This document shows, piece by piece, positions 18,631 through 27,285 of a stretch of DNA of 53,432 nt. Each line of letters opens with the position of its first letter. Within the stretch, counting starts at the first letter, position 1. This DNA is from Collimonas sp. OK607 (GTDB taxonomy: Bacteria; Pseudomonadota; Gammaproteobacteria; Burkholderiales; Burkholderiaceae_D). The stretch covers positions 1 through 53,432 of the forward strand of contig NZ_FOKF01000032.1 in the NCBI RefSeq assembly GCF_900111995.1. The letters run 5' to 3'. The position numbers and the translations under genes were made by a program. Under the pieces are notes generated by a model. The model was not told where the DNA came from. It saw only the letters and a program-made list of their open reading frames with translations, and made no database searches.

Positions 18631-19437
18631 ATGAAACTGCGCATCGCAACCTACAACATCCACAAAGGCGTGTCTTCGCTGGGCAGCCGGCCGCGCGTGC
18701 ATGCATTGAAGCAGGCGCTGGCGCAGATGGAGGCCGATGTGTTTTTCTTGCAGGAGGTGCAGGGCAGGCATGATCTGATGGCGGCACGCCATGCGGCGCA
18801 CTGGCCGGATCAGGCCCAGCATGATTTCCTCGCAGGTGATTCGCATCACGCCGCCTACGGCATGAACGCCGTGTACGATCACGGCCATCATGGCAATGCC
18901 TTGTTGAGCCGTTTTGAAATCGGCTCGCAAAGCAATCAGGATGTGTCGGACCACGCATATGAATCACGCGGCATTTTGCATTGCGTATTGAAAACCGAAG
19001 TCCAGGATATTCACTGCTACGTGGTGCACCTGGGTTTGTTCGGCGGCGGCAGGCGTCGTCAGACTGCCGCCTTGATCGAAGCGGTGCGCAGCTCATCGCC
19101 GCCTGGCGCGCCGCTGATTATCGCAGGCGATTTCAACGACTGGGGCAATCGTCTGAGTGAGTTGCTGAGAGCGCGGCTCGATGTCGCCGAAATATTCGAT
19201 GAGCGGATCGCCACCGGTAGCCTGATACAAGGCGTTGGTTCCTATTTGCAGCAACTGGTGGGGCGCACGCCAAAATTGAAGCCTGCGCGTACTTTCCCGG
19301 CGGCTTTTCCCTGGTTGCGTCTGGACCGGATTTATTTGCGTGGCTTTACGGTAGAATCAGCTGAAGTCCTGCATGGCGCGGAATGGGCAAAATTGTCGGA
19401 TCACGCGCCTATCGTGGCGACGCTCAAGCTGCGATAA
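18631..19437 (+). CDS. Endonuclease/exonuclease/phosphatase family protein (YbhP-like)
   Basis: A 268-residue EEP-fold metal-dependent phosphodiesterase. Motifs in order: LRIATYNIHKG (3-13), the catalytic FLQEVQG (about 40-46), VHLGLFGGGRRRQ, the GDFNDWG motif (about 166-172) and the final SDHAPIVA (about 257-264). These are the catalytic N, E, D-N and D-H residues of the superfamily. The ATG at 18631 is preferred because it starts the conserved strand; the frame extends only to a TTG at 18610. It is followed by a cardiolipin synthase gene, the same pairing as E. coli ybhP-clsB, which suggests a role in membrane phospholipid metabolism. Confidence 0.88.
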   Translation: MKLRIATYNIHKGVSSLGSRPRVHALKQALAQMEADVFFLQEVQGRHDLMAARHAAHWPDQAQHDFLAGDSHHAAYGMNAVYDHGHHGNALLSRFEIGSQSNQDVSDHAYESRGILHCVLKTEVQDIHCYVVHLGLFGGGRRRQTAALIEAVRSSSPPGAPLIIAGDFNDWGNRLSELLRARLDVAEIFDERIATGSLIQGVGSYLQQLVGRTPKLKPARTFPAAFPWLRLDRIYLRGFTVESAEVLHGAEWAKLSDHAPIVATLKLR

Positions 19438-19532
19438 TCGTGGCATTGTCAGCTTCAACCATGACTTCAGAAAGACAGGCCGGATGTCGTCACCCCTTTG
19501 TTCTTTTCTTTATCTCTCCCTTTATTCGTTAT

Positions 19533-20699
19533 ATGCGCGCGGTAATCTTTAGCGCAGATAACCACATCACGCTGTTGCACAACGGCGCTGCTTTTTTTTC
19601 GGCGCTGATTGCCGCCATCGATGCCGCCCGCATCGAAATCTATCTCGAAACCTATATTTTCGCCGCCGATGAAACTGCGCTGCTGGTACAGCAGGCGCTA
19701 ACGAACGCGGCGCGGCGTGGTGTCGCAGTCCGGGTGATTGCCGATTGGCTGGGCACTGGCCGAAGGCGTTCGATGTCGCTGCAGCAGGAATTCCTGACCA
19801 GCGGCGTGATGTACCGCGCCTTCAATCCCTGGTTTCGGCGTGGCGTGGCGCGGATGCATCGCAAGATGTGCGTGGTGGACCGGCAGATCAGTTTTGTCGG
19901 CGGCTTGAATATCATCGACGATATGGTTTCCGACGATGACCAGCGCGCGCCCTTGCCGGCGCCGCGCTGGGATTTTGCGGTGAGTATCAGCGGCTCGCTG
20001 GTGAAGACGATTCATGGCGAGCTGGAGGCGCAATGGATGCGTCTGGGCGAGATGAAGTTGTTGGCGCGCCTCAAGCAATTCAAGCGAACCCGCGTCATCA
20101 CCAACGGCGCAGCACATGGCCCGGCGGCGGCCGGGCTGGTGCTGCGGGATAATCTGCGCAATCGCCGCACTATCCAGCGTGCTTATTTGCAGGCGTTGGG
20201 CCATGCCCGGCAAAGCGCCTTGCTGACCAGCCCGTATTTTGCCCCTAGCCGGAAATTGCGGCGCGGCCTGGAAGCAGCGGCGCGGCGCGGCGTCGATGTC
20301 ACTTTGCTGCTGGGAGTCGGTCAGTTTCGTTTGCAGGATGCAGTCAGCCATTCCTATTATCCGAAGCTGCTGAAGGCCGGCGTCAAGATTGTCGAATACC
20401 GCAAAACCGCCTTGCATGCAAAAGTGGCGGTGATCGATGACGACTGGGCCACCGTCGGCTCCAGTAATTTTGACGGCTTGAGCCTGTTTGTTAACCAAGA
20501 GGCAAACGTGGTGATCCGGGACGCCGAGTTTTCGCGCGCGTTGCGGCAACAGATTGAAAGTGGAATCGCCGATGGCACGCCGATGGTAGCCAGTGCATTC
20601 GCCAATCAGTCCTGGCGCGCACGGGTCTGGCACGGCACGGCTTTTTTTCTGTATCGATCCCTGATGCGGATTATCACCATCGGCAATAGCGAGCGATGA
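19533..20699 (+). CDS. clsB: Cardiolipin synthase B-type phospholipase D protein
   Basis: A 388-residue phospholipase D-superfamily enzyme that transfers phosphatidyl groups to make cardiolipin. The two HKD catalytic motifs are intact: HRKMCVVDRQ at about 109-118 and HAKVAVIDDD at about 295-304, each followed by a G(S)xN segment (VGGLN, VGSSNFD). There is no N-terminal transmembrane pair, so it is ClsB-like rather than ClsA-like. The ATG at 19533 begins the conserved region; an open upstream frame (to 19383) overlaps the previous gene and has no support. Together with the EEP gene it repeats the ybhP-clsB arrangement. It is convergent with the anti-sigma factor gene. Confidence 0.9.
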   Translation: MRAVIFSADNHITLLHNGAAFFSALIAAIDAARIEIYLETYIFAADETALLVQQALTNAARRGVAVRVIADWLGTGRRRSMSLQQEFLTSGVMYRAFNPWFRRGVARMHRKMCVVDRQISFVGGLNIIDDMVSDDDQRAPLPAPRWDFAVSISGSLVKTIHGELEAQWMRLGEMKLLARLKQFKRTRVITNGAAHGPAAAGLVLRDNLRNRRTIQRAYLQALGHARQSALLTSPYFAPSRKLRRGLEAAARRGVDVTLLLGVGQFRLQDAVSHSYYPKLLKAGVKIVEYRKTALHAKVAVIDDDWATVGSSNFDGLSLFVNQEANVVIRDAEFSRALRQQIESGIADGTPMVASAFANQSWRARVWHGTAFFLYRSLMRIITIGNSER

Positions 20700-20757
20700 T
20701 AAAGCCTGAAGGCGATGGGCGATTGCCGCATCGTCTTCTCTCTATCCAGGCCAGCCG

Positions 20758-21483
20758 TTATATCTGAACCCAGGCGCCCTTGAACACGATAGGACCGGTA
20801 GGGCCGTTAGGGTTCGGCGATCCGCCTTTCGGTTCAAGCGTCACGGCCAGCAACGGAATCGTTTGCGGCGTGGCGTTGGCTGGCAAAGCCAGGGTGATGC
20901 TGCCATCTGCCGCCAGCAAGCCTAGCGAGCGTGGCGGCCCGTCTTTCGGTACCGCCCACAATTCCAGGCTTTTGTCGGCAGCAATCGCCTGCGGTGTCAC
21001 CAACTTGACCACCAACTTGCCGCCTGGCGCATCGCCGGTAACTACCGCAATCGGCTGAGCCTGGTCGTTACTCAGCATGGCGATGTACGAAGTGGCCGGC
21101 GCTGCCGGCACCGGCAGTTCCTGCCTGGACAGTAGCAGCGAGGTCAATATGATGGCGGCGGTGGTCGAGACCAAACCAAGCCCGCGCCAGAAACTCAGGT
21201 CTTCGCGCAATTCAAACCAGATTGAGCGTTTGCGCTGCCGTGGATTGCTTTGCAAGCCGAGCTGGGCTTCGATGGCCGGCCAGACCTCAGCTGACGGCTG
21301 TGCGGCCGGCGCCAGTTGCGCCATCGGATGCAGGCGATCCTGCCACTCGGCGACGGCCAGCCGTAGTTCGACGTGACGGCGCAGTGAGTTTTCAAAGCGA
21401 CGGCGGGCGCCGCCGCGCAAGGTGCCGAGCACGTATTCGGCTGCCAGTTTATCCACCAAGGCTGGGTTGCGATGAATTTCCAT
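20758..21483 (-). CDS. RskA-like anti-sigma factor
   Basis: A 241-residue single-pass membrane anti-sigma factor. The cytoplasmic N-terminus (1-75) has the zinc-less anti-sigma helical segment LAAEYVLGTLRGGARRRFE. One transmembrane helix is at about 104-124 (FWRGLGLVSTTAAIILTSLLL). The extracytoplasmic C-terminus (about 130-241) carries the RskA pattern LELWAVPKDGPPRSLGLL. It would hold the adjacent ECF sigma factor at the membrane until regulated proteolysis releases it. The ATG at 21483 shares one base with the sigma stop codon (TGATG), so the pair is translationally coupled. The inducing signal is unknown. Confidence 0.9.
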   Translation of the reverse strand: MEIHRNPALVDKLAAEYVLGTLRGGARRRFENSLRRHVELRLAVAEWQDRLHPMAQLAPAAQPSAEVWPAIEAQLGLQSNPRQRKRSIWFELREDLSFWRGLGLVSTTAAIILTSLLLSRQELPVPAAPATSYIAMLSNDQAQPIAVVTGDAPGGKLVVKLVTPQAIAADKSLELWAVPKDGPPRSLGLLAADGSITLALPANATPQTIPLLAVTLEPKGGSPNPNGPTGPIVFKGAWVQI

Positions 21484-22085
21484 CAGACGCTCCCGAGCTT
21501 GCCGAGACAAATTTTCAGACGCTCCAGTCCGCGCCGGATCCAGGTCTTCACGGTGCCGATCGGCAATTGCATTTGGGCTGCGACTTCGCTATGCGAGAGA
21601 TCATGATAAAACGATAAGGCAATAGCCTGCCGGTGCATGGCTTCCAGGCGGGCCAGGCATGTCGCCAGCGCCTTTGCATCATCGGTCAGTTGCAGCGCTT
21701 CCAACGGTGTCGGGCCGGCGTTCTCCATTGCGTTCATGACTTCCTTGTCGAATGTGTCTGCGTCGATCTCGACGGTGCTATCCGTGCGCCGTAAAAAATC
21801 GAATGCCTTGTTCCGTACGATAGTGGTCATCCAGGTCATCGGCGCCGCCAGGCTGGCCTGGTAGCTGTCGGCGTTGTTCCAGATATTGACGAAACTTTCC
21901 TGCAGGACTTCTTCCGCCCACTCTCGCTTAACTAGTATACGCAGGGCGAAGCCAAACAGTTTCGATGATGTCGCGTCATAGAGAGCACGAAAGGCGACGG
22001 CGTCTTTCCGAACGACTGCAGCAAGCCAGATTTTCAGTTGTTCCGGTTGCAAGTCTGTAGAGGGCAATTGACTTCCTTTATGCAC
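21483..22085 (-). CDS. ECF sigma factor (SigK-like)
   Basis: A 200-residue extracytoplasmic-function sigma-70 factor. Region 2 (about 28-100) includes LFGFALRILVKREWAEEVLQESFVNIW. Region 4 (about 135-190) has a helix-turn-helix with the SEVAAQMQLPIGTVKTWIRRGLERL segment, which would recognise the -35 box. The N-terminal part, and the pairing with an RskA-type anti-sigma factor, place it near the SigK group. No ATG start exists: either GTG at 22085 or TTG at 22067, the latter preceded by AAGGA at good spacing. Autoregulation is usual for such pairs but no target motif was identified. Confidence 0.92.
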   Translation of the reverse strand: MHKGSQLPSTDLQPEQLKIWLAAVVRKDAVAFRALYDATSSKLFGFALRILVKREWAEEVLQESFVNIWNNADSYQASLAAPMTWMTTIVRNKAFDFLRRTDSTVEIDADTFDKEVMNAMENAGPTPLEALQLTDDAKALATCLARLEAMHRQAIALSFYHDLSHSEVAAQMQLPIGTVKTWIRRGLERLKICLGKLGSV

Positions 22086-22210
22086 ACCTTGGACGCTGTC
22101 GTTATTCCATCGCGCGCAGATTTTATTGTTGTGGAACCAAGCCGATCATTTCGCAGATTAACGCATGGGAACTTATGGCGCAACTCCGAGCGGGGCGCTG
22201 TCCAAGAACA

Positions 22211-22265
22211 GTAGGGTGAGTACAGATGCCCACGCGTTACCGCGATAGCCGAAGTGCCCATCTCA
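22211..22265. repeat. Diverged GTAGGGTG...GCCCACGCG element
   Basis: The sequence starts GTAGGGTGAGTACAGATGCCCACGCGTTA and ends AAGTGCCCATCTCAC. It shares GTAGGGTG, GCCCACGCG and the overall size range with the 90-bp element at 18034, but its outer arms no longer pair perfectly (GTAGGGTGAG against CTCAC). It looks like a decayed copy, located upstream of the sigma factor gene. Confidence 0.5.
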
Positions 22266-22268
22266 CAA

Positions 22269-22295
22269 AAAAGCCCGCTATGCGAGCGGGCTTTT
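22269..22295 (-). terminator. Intrinsic terminator after mscL
   Basis: A perfect 11-bp stem AAAAGCCCGCT/AGCGGGCTTTT with loop ATGCG. On the minus strand it is followed by a further run of T (A run at 22267-22272), 24 bases beyond the mscL stop. It may work in both directions. Confidence 0.88.
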
Positions 22296-22318
22296 AAGGA
22301 GGAATCGGCAGGCTGATG

Positions 22319-22729
22319 TTATTTCTTCAGCGAGTCGCGAATTTCGCGCAGCAGCACTATGTTTTCCGGATCGGCAGCAGGTGGCGGTGGAGCTGCATTT
22401 CGCAACTTGTTGATGATGCGGACCATCTGGAAAATCACGAACGCCAGGATGATGAAATTCAGCGCGATCGTGATGAAATTACCGTATGCCAACACAGCGC
22501 CGGCTTTTTTTGCTTCCGCCAGCGTCAGTCCAGCAGCCTGGCCATTCAACCCGAAGTAGTAATTGGCAAAATCAAGGCCGCCAAAAATCTTGCCGACGAC
22601 CGGCATGATGATGTCCTGCACCAAAGAGTCGACAATTTTGCCGAATGCACCGCCGATGATCACACCGACCGCCAAGTCCATCACGTTGCCTTTGAGTGCA
22701 AAGGTCTTGAATTCTTCCATCATGCTCAT
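22319..22729 (-). CDS. mscL: Large-conductance mechanosensitive channel MscL
   Basis: A 136-residue inner-membrane channel, the same length as E. coli MscL, that opens under hypo-osmotic membrane tension. The N-terminal helix [20 protein letters not shown] leads into TM1 ([24 protein letters not shown]) with the pore-lining GGAFGKIV constriction. A periplasmic loop, TM2 (about 75-100: [19 protein letters not shown]) and a C-terminal helix ([10 protein letters not shown]) follow. The ATG at 22729 is chosen over an upstream ATA/ATT-rich extension to 22750. Monocistronic, divergent from petABC. Confidence 0.96.
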   Translation of the reverse strand: MSMMEEFKTFALKGNVMDLAVGVIIGGAFGKIVDSLVQDIIMPVVGKIFGGLDFANYYFGLNGQAAGLTLAEAKKAGAVLAYGNFITIALNFIILAFVIFQMVRIINKLRNAAPPPPAADPENIVLLREIRDSLKK

Positions 22730-22937
22730 AGTGTTAATTCTCCAAATCAATGTTGATAGATGGGAAGATACTGCGAACGCGAGCCGATTAAAAGGACAAA
22801 GTTGTCAAATCTTGTCATTTTCCGTCCTTGCTGAAACTTGCTGCGGTGCAAGAACACGTCTCTTAAGGGAATTGTGCCAGATTTAGCAGCAGTTTGAACG
22901 GAATTAGTTGATTTTGTGCATCGCTGCATGTATTTCC

Positions 22938-22966
22938 TTTAAAACAGGCTTTAGCTTCGATATAAT
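22938..22966 (+). promoter_or_regulatory. Putative petABC promoter
   Basis: A perfect TATAAT (22961-22966) is preceded at 17 bases by TTTAAA (22938-22943), a weak -35 box. It lies 55 bases before the petA start codon, in the divergent mscL-petA gap, which otherwise holds no gene. Confidence 0.55.
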
Positions 22967-23021
22967 CTAGGGTTGCTAGAAGTTCCGTGCAAGTTTCGTA
23001 TTTTGACTGATTGGGGTTGGT

Positions 23022-23642
23022 ATGAGTATCGAAAAGCAGGTCGATTCCGGTCGACGTGGTTTGCTCGTGGCTACATGTGCGGCGGGGGGCGTGGCTGGTT
23101 TAGCTACGGCAGGGGCCTTTGTGTCCACCTTCCAGCCGTCCGAGCGCGCAAAAGCCGCAGGAGCACCAGTGGAAGTGGATATTTCCGGCATCAAGCCGGG
23201 CGAAATGCAAGTCTTCGAATGGCGCGGTAAGCCAGTCTGGATCATGAAGCGCACGCCGGAACAAATGAAGGGGCTGGAACATACCGCCTCTGAAGTTGCC
23301 GACCCCGAGTCACTCAAGCCCTACACCATGGACTTGCCTGACTACTGCAAGAACAAGGCGAACAATCGCGGCCACGTCGGCCATGAAGAAACCTTGGTGC
23401 TGGTTGGTATTTGCCCGCATCTGGGTTGCTCGCCATCGTCAAAATTTACTCCAGGCGCGCAGGCTTCATTGCCGGAGGACTGGCAAGGCGGTTTCCTCTG
23501 TCCTTGCCACGGTTCGACATTCGACCTGGCAGGCCGTGTTTTCAAAAACAAGCCGGCGCCAAACAATCTCGACGTGCCACGCTATATGTACCTGTCCGAT
23601 ACCAAGATCGTTATTGGTAAAGACGAGAAAGGTGAGGCTTAA
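23022..23642 (+). CDS. petA: Ubiquinol-cytochrome c reductase Rieske iron-sulfur subunit
   Basis: The [2Fe-2S] subunit (206 residues) of the cytochrome bc1 complex, transferring electrons from ubiquinol to cytochrome c1 on the periplasmic side. The N-terminus has a twin-arginine motif (SGRRGLLVAT, about 9-18) and a hydrophobic anchor to about 35. Both cluster-binding boxes are present: CPHLGCSP (about 130-137) and CPCHGSTFD (about 160-168), giving two Cys and two His ligands plus the disulfide cysteines. First gene of the complete petABC operon, 2 bases before petB. Confidence 0.97.
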   Translation: MSIEKQVDSGRRGLLVATCAAGGVAGLATAGAFVSTFQPSERAKAAGAPVEVDISGIKPGEMQVFEWRGKPVWIMKRTPEQMKGLEHTASEVADPESLKPYTMDLPDYCKNKANNRGHVGHEETLVLVGICPHLGCSPSSKFTPGAQASLPEDWQGGFLCPCHGSTFDLAGRVFKNKPAPNNLDVPRYMYLSDTKIVIGKDEKGEA

Positions 23643-23644
23643 CC

Positions 23645-25048
23645 ATGGCATTCCACGAAAAACAGCTGCCGGCCGATGCTCCCATCGCCGACAAGGCCTT
23701 GAACTGGGTTGATGCGCGTTTCCCGCTGACATCCACCTGGAAAGCCCATCTGTCCGAATATTACGCACCGAAGAATTTCAACTTCTGGTATGCCTTCGGT
23801 TCGCTGGCGCTGTTGGTGCTGGTGATACAGATCGTCACCGGGATTTTCCTGGTCATGCATTACAAGCCTGATGCCGCCCTGGCGTTTGCCTCGGTCGAAT
23901 ACATCATGCGCGATGTGCCTTGGGGCTGGCTGGTGCGCTACATGCACTCGACCGGTGCTTCGGCCTTCTTCATCGTGGTCTACCTGCACATGGTGCGCGG
24001 CCTGCTGTACGGTTCGTACCGCAAACCGCGTGAGCTGGTATGGCTGTTCGGCGTCGGCATTTTCCTGTGCCTGATGGGTGAAGCGTTCATGGGCTATCTG
24101 CTGCCATGGGGCCAGATGTCGTATTGGGGGGCGCAGGTTATCGTCAACCTGTTCGGTGCGATTCCTTTCATCGGCCCTGATCTGTCGCTGTGGATTCGCG
24201 GTGACTACGTGGTCTCCGATGCAACCCTGAACCGCTTCTTCTCGTTCCACGTGATCGCGATTCCGCTGGTCCTGATCGGCCTGGTGGTAGCGCACATCAT
24301 CGCCTTGCACGAAGTCGGCTCCAACAATCCTGACGGCATTGAAATCAAGGACAACCTTGATTCTAAAGGCGTACCGCTGGATGGCGTACCGTTCCACCCT
24401 TACTACTCGGTGCATGACGTGATGGCGGTTGCCGTGTTCCTGATCGTGTTCAGCGCCGTGGTGTTCTTCGGCCCTGAAATGGGCGGCTACTTCCTCGAGT
24501 ACAACAACTTCGTCCCGGCCGATTCGCTGAAGACGCCACCGCATATCGCACCGGTCTGGTATTTCACACCGTACTATTCGATCTTGCGTGCGGTTACTTC
24601 GGACTTCATCGTCTACCTGCAAGCAGGCGTCGCCGCCTTCGTTGCGCTGCTGTGGCTCAAGTCCAGCCTGAGCGGCATGATCAAGGTCGCCGCCACTGTC
24701 ATCGGCCTGGCCATCATCGGCGCCATGTTCGTGTTCGACGCCAAGTTCTTCGGTGTCGTGCTGATGGGTGTTTCGGTCATGATCCTGGCCGGCTTGCCTT
24801 GGCTGGATCACTCCAAGGTCAAGTCGATCCGCTATCGTCCGAGCTGGCACAAATATATCTACATCCTGTTTGCGATTACCTTCGTGGTGCTCGGCTACCT
24901 TGGCGTGCAACCGCCATCGGCAATCGGCGGCTACGTGTCGAAGGTCTGCACCTTTATCTACTTCGGCTTCTTCCTGTTGATGCCATGGTGGAGCGCTGCA
25001 GGTACATTCAAGCCGGTGCCGGACCGTGTTGTATATCATCCGCACTAA
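23645..25048 (+). CDS. petB: Cytochrome b subunit of the bc1 complex
   Basis: A 467-residue integral membrane subunit with about nine helices that binds two b hemes and both quinone sites. The heme-binding histidine pairs appear as HSTGASAFFIVVYLHM (helix B) and FFSFHVIAIPLVLIGLVVAHI (helix D region). The Qo-site PPHIAPVWYF and the PEMGG segment near it are present (the usual PEWY is replaced in a nearby position, as the sequence reads PVWYFTPYYSIL). The C-terminus carries the extra hydrophobic segments usual in betaproteobacteria. It follows petA by 2 bases. The large antisense frame over this gene is a shadow. Confidence 0.97.
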   Translation: MAFHEKQLPADAPIADKALNWVDARFPLTSTWKAHLSEYYAPKNFNFWYAFGSLALLVLVIQIVTGIFLVMHYKPDAALAFASVEYIMRDVPWGWLVRYMHSTGASAFFIVVYLHMVRGLLYGSYRKPRELVWLFGVGIFLCLMGEAFMGYLLPWGQMSYWGAQVIVNLFGAIPFIGPDLSLWIRGDYVVSDATLNRFFSFHVIAIPLVLIGLVVAHIIALHEVGSNNPDGIEIKDNLDSKGVPLDGVPFHPYYSVHDVMAVAVFLIVFSAVVFFGPEMGGYFLEYNNFVPADSLKTPPHIAPVWYFTPYYSILRAVTSDFIVYLQAGVAAFVALLWLKSSLSGMIKVAATVIGLAIIGAMFVFDAKFFGVVLMGVSVMILAGLPWLDHSKVKSIRYRPSWHKYIYILFAITFVVLGYLGVQPPSAIGGYVSKVCTFIYFGFFLLMPWWSAAGTFKPVPDRVVYHPH

Positions 25049-25078
25049 GCACCCGCACTAAGCCTGAGGATAAGAGAC

Positions 25079-25843
25079 ATGACATTGCTAAAAAGATTAA
25101 TAGCGACCCTGGTGCTGCTTCCCGCGCTTGCTTTTGCCGAAGAGGGCGGCTACCCGCTGGATACCGCGCCAGAGCAGGGCAACAACCTGTCGGCGCTGCA
25201 AAGCGGCGCCAAGCTGTTTGTGAACTACTGCCTGAACTGCCATTCCGCATCGTCCATGCGTTACAACCGTTTGCGCGATATCGGCCTGACTGAAGACCAG
25301 ATCAAGAACAACTTGTTGTTCACCACCGATAAAGTGGGTGGCCTGATGACTATCGCCATGTCGCCGAAAGACGGCAAAGAGTGGTTCGGGGCGACGCCGC
25401 CAGACCTGTCCGTCATTGCCCGCGCCAAGGCATCCGGCGCCGGCAGCGGCCCGGACTGGCTGTACACCTATCTGCGTACTTTCTACAAAGATGACAGCCG
25501 TCCAACCGGCTGGAACAACATGGTCTTCCCTAACGTCGGCATGCCGCACGTATTGTGGGAACTTGAAGGGATTCGTACTGCCAAATACGAAGACGTGAAA
25601 GATCCGCACGAAGAGGGCAAGACCGAACACAAGTTTGTCGGTTTCGAGCAAGTCAAGCCGGGCAAGATGAACAAGGTCCAATACGATGTTGCCGTTGCCG
25701 ATCTGGTGTCCTATCTTGCATGGATGGGCGAGCCTGCTCAGAATACCCGCAAGCGCCTCGGCGTCTGGGTCCTGCTGTTCCTCGGCATGTTCTTCGTTCT
25801 GGCATGGCGTCTCAACGCGTCATACTGGAAAGACGTCAAGTAA
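25079..25843 (+). CDS. petC: Cytochrome c1 subunit of the bc1 complex
   Basis: A 254-residue membrane-anchored c-type cytochrome. The signal peptide (1-20) ends ...PALAFA, the heme attachment motif CLNCH is at about residues 45-49, the distal ligand methionine is expected in the PNVGMPHVLW segment (about 148-157), and a C-terminal transmembrane anchor spans about 226-246 (RLGVWVLLFLGMFFVLAWRL). It accepts electrons from the Rieske protein and passes them to soluble cytochrome c. Last gene of petABC; a hairpin and a terminator follow before sspA. Confidence 0.96.
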   Translation: MTLLKRLIATLVLLPALAFAEEGGYPLDTAPEQGNNLSALQSGAKLFVNYCLNCHSASSMRYNRLRDIGLTEDQIKNNLLFTTDKVGGLMTIAMSPKDGKEWFGATPPDLSVIARAKASGAGSGPDWLYTYLRTFYKDDSRPTGWNNMVFPNVGMPHVLWELEGIRTAKYEDVKDPHEEGKTEHKFVGFEQVKPGKMNKVQYDVAVADLVSYLAWMGEPAQNTRKRLGVWVLLFLGMFFVLAWRLNASYWKDVK

Positions 25844-25847
25844 TTTT

Positions 25848-25911
25848 CATACCCGCGATTTTGCGGGTATGCGTTTTGGGGTGAGCCGTATCGGGTCTCA
25901 CCCTTTTGTTT
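25848..25911 (+). terminator. Hairpin and terminator between petC and sspA
   Basis: Two stem-loops follow petC. The first is CATACCCGC/GCGGGTATG (25848-25856 with 25863-25871), a perfect 9-bp stem with loop GATTTT, followed by CGTTTT. The second is GGGTGAG/CTCACCC (25879-25885 with 25897-25903) followed by TTTTGTTT. Either could end the petABC transcript, giving sspAB partly independent expression. Confidence 0.7.
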
Positions 25912-25927
25912 CTAAGGAACTATAAAA

Positions 25928-26539
25928 ATGATGGTTCTCTATTCGGGTACAACCTGCCCATTTTCACAACGCTGCCGTCTCGTTCTGTTCGAGAAGGGCA
26001 TGGACTTTGAAATTCGCGATGTCGACTTGTTCAACAAGCCGGAAGACATCTCGACCATGAATCCTTATGGTCAAGTGCCGATCCTGGTCGAGCGCGACCT
26101 GATTCTGTACGAATCCAATATCATCAACGAATACATCGACGAACGTTTCCCGCATCCGCAACTGATGCCGGCCGATCCGCTGATGCGCGCCCGTGCGCGG
26201 CTGATGCTGTTCAACTTTGAGAAAGAATTGTTCATCCACGTGCACACGCTGGAGAACGAGAAAGCCAAAGCCGCAGAAAAGAGCCACGAAAAGGCACGCA
26301 ATGAAATCCGCGATCGCCTGACTACGCTGGCGCCTTTGTTCCTCAAGAACAAATACATGCTGGGCGACGAGTTCTCGATGCTGGACGTAGCCATCGCGCC
26401 ATTGCTGTGGCGCCTGGATCACTACGGTATCGAGCTGTCGAAGACGGCTGCGCCGCTGATGAAGTATGCTGAGCGTATATTCTCGCGCCCGGCCTACATC
26501 GAAGCGCTGACGCCGTCCGAAAAGGTCATGCGTCGTTAA
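25928..26539 (+). CDS. sspA: Stringent starvation protein A
   Basis: A 203-residue GST-fold protein associated with RNA polymerase and important for stationary-phase and acid tolerance in E. coli. The thioredoxin-like N-terminal half (MVLYSGTTCPFSQRCRLVLFEKGM) and helical C-terminal half (about 90-200) are intact. The NPYGQVPILVERDLILYES segment is typical of the family. ATGs at 25928 and 25931 are equally possible. The sspA-sspB pair downstream of petABC is conserved in betaproteobacteria. Confidence 0.93.
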   Translation: MMVLYSGTTCPFSQRCRLVLFEKGMDFEIRDVDLFNKPEDISTMNPYGQVPILVERDLILYESNIINEYIDERFPHPQLMPADPLMRARARLMLFNFEKELFIHVHTLENEKAKAAEKSHEKARNEIRDRLTTLAPLFLKNKYMLGDEFSMLDVAIAPLLWRLDHYGIELSKTAAPLMKYAERIFSRPAYIEALTPSEKVMRR

Positions 26540-26632
26540 GATCGTGTAGATAACCGGTGTGCTCCCGCCTTGGTTTAGGCGGTGCGCGCCGGCCCATGCT
26601 TAAATTTTGTACCTTTTGTACCATTGCTTCCC

Positions 26633-27142
26633 ATGTCAGAAACCTCTACCAAACCGTATTTGTTGCGCGCCATTTATGAATGGTGCACCGACAATGGCTA
26701 CACCCCGTATCTGGCGGCCAGGGTAGATGCGCACACGCGGGTGCCGATGCAATTCGTGAAGAATGGCGAAATCGTATTGAACGTCAGTTTCGAAGCTACC
26801 AGCGGTTTGAAAATGGACAACGAATTCGTTAATTTCAATGCACGTTTTGGCGGTGTATCGCGCGAGATTTCCGTGCCGGTAGAAAACGTCATCGCGATTT
26901 ATGCGCGTGAAAACGGCCAGGGCATGGCATTCGAAGCGTCGGTTCCGGCTGCTGAATCGGATATCGAAGTAACCGCGGAGCAAGAGCCAGACACCGAGCA
27001 AACTGCCACGATTACGCCGATTTTGTCCTCAGTACCATCGTCAACCACCGATGCAAAACAGGGTTTGTCCGATACGGATCCAGAAAAAGATCCAGAACCA
27101 CCAAAAAAAGGTGGAAGACCTACCCTAACTCGAATTAAATAG
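26633..27142 (+). CDS. sspB: ClpXP adaptor SspB
   Basis: A 169-residue adaptor that binds ssrA-tagged proteins and delivers them to ClpXP. The conserved substrate-binding fold occupies about residues 1-110 (KPYLLRAIYEWCTDNGYTPYL near the N-terminus; FNARFGGVSREISVPVENVIAIYARE in the core). A long acidic, flexible linker follows, ending in the ClpX-docking tail GGRPTLTRIK. The ATG at 26633 is the family start; the frame extends upstream to 26582 without support. tRNA-Thr follows 25 bases after the stop. Confidence 0.94.
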   Translation: MSETSTKPYLLRAIYEWCTDNGYTPYLAARVDAHTRVPMQFVKNGEIVLNVSFEATSGLKMDNEFVNFNARFGGVSREISVPVENVIAIYARENGQGMAFEASVPAAESDIEVTAEQEPDTEQTATITPILSSVPSSTTDAKQGLSDTDPEKDPEPPKKGGRPTLTRIK

Positions 27143-27167
27143 GTATAATTGCGGACTTCGCAGTTTA

Positions 27168-27243
27168 GCTGGCTTAGCTCATCTGGTAGAGCACCTGACT
27201 TGTAATCAGGGGGTGGCGGGTTCAAGTCCTGCAGCCAGCACCA
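27168..27243 (+). tRNA. tRNA-Thr (anticodon TGT)
   Basis: A 76-base cloverleaf. The acceptor stem is GCTGGCT/AGCCAGC, the anticodon stem CCTGA/TCAGG with loop CTTGTAA (anticodon TGT at 27201-27203), the T-arm is GCGGG TTCAAGT CCTGC, and CCA is encoded. A TATAAT lies at 27144-27149 (overlapping the tail after sspB). The 3' end and its terminator appear again in decayed form further along (29.37 kb and 36.01 kb), consistent with use as an integration site. Confidence 0.96.
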
Positions 27244-27249
27244 ATATTT

Positions 27250-27283
27250 AAAAGGCCCACCTTTCGGTGGGCCTTTTCTTTTT
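27250..27283 (+). terminator. Terminator after tRNA-Thr
   Basis: A perfect 12-bp stem AAAAGGCCCACC/GGTGGGCCTTTT with loop TTTC, followed by CTTTTTT. The next bases TTGTTCCGCA (27283-27292) form a further inverted repeat with TGCGGAACAA (27305-27314). Confidence 0.9.
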
Positions 27284-27285
27284 TG

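Noticed and set aside
23639-25045. A 468-residue open frame on the minus strand over petB
   Set aside because: It is antisense to a certain gene and has the low-complexity His/Gln/Asp/Arg composition typical of shadows of GC-rich genes.
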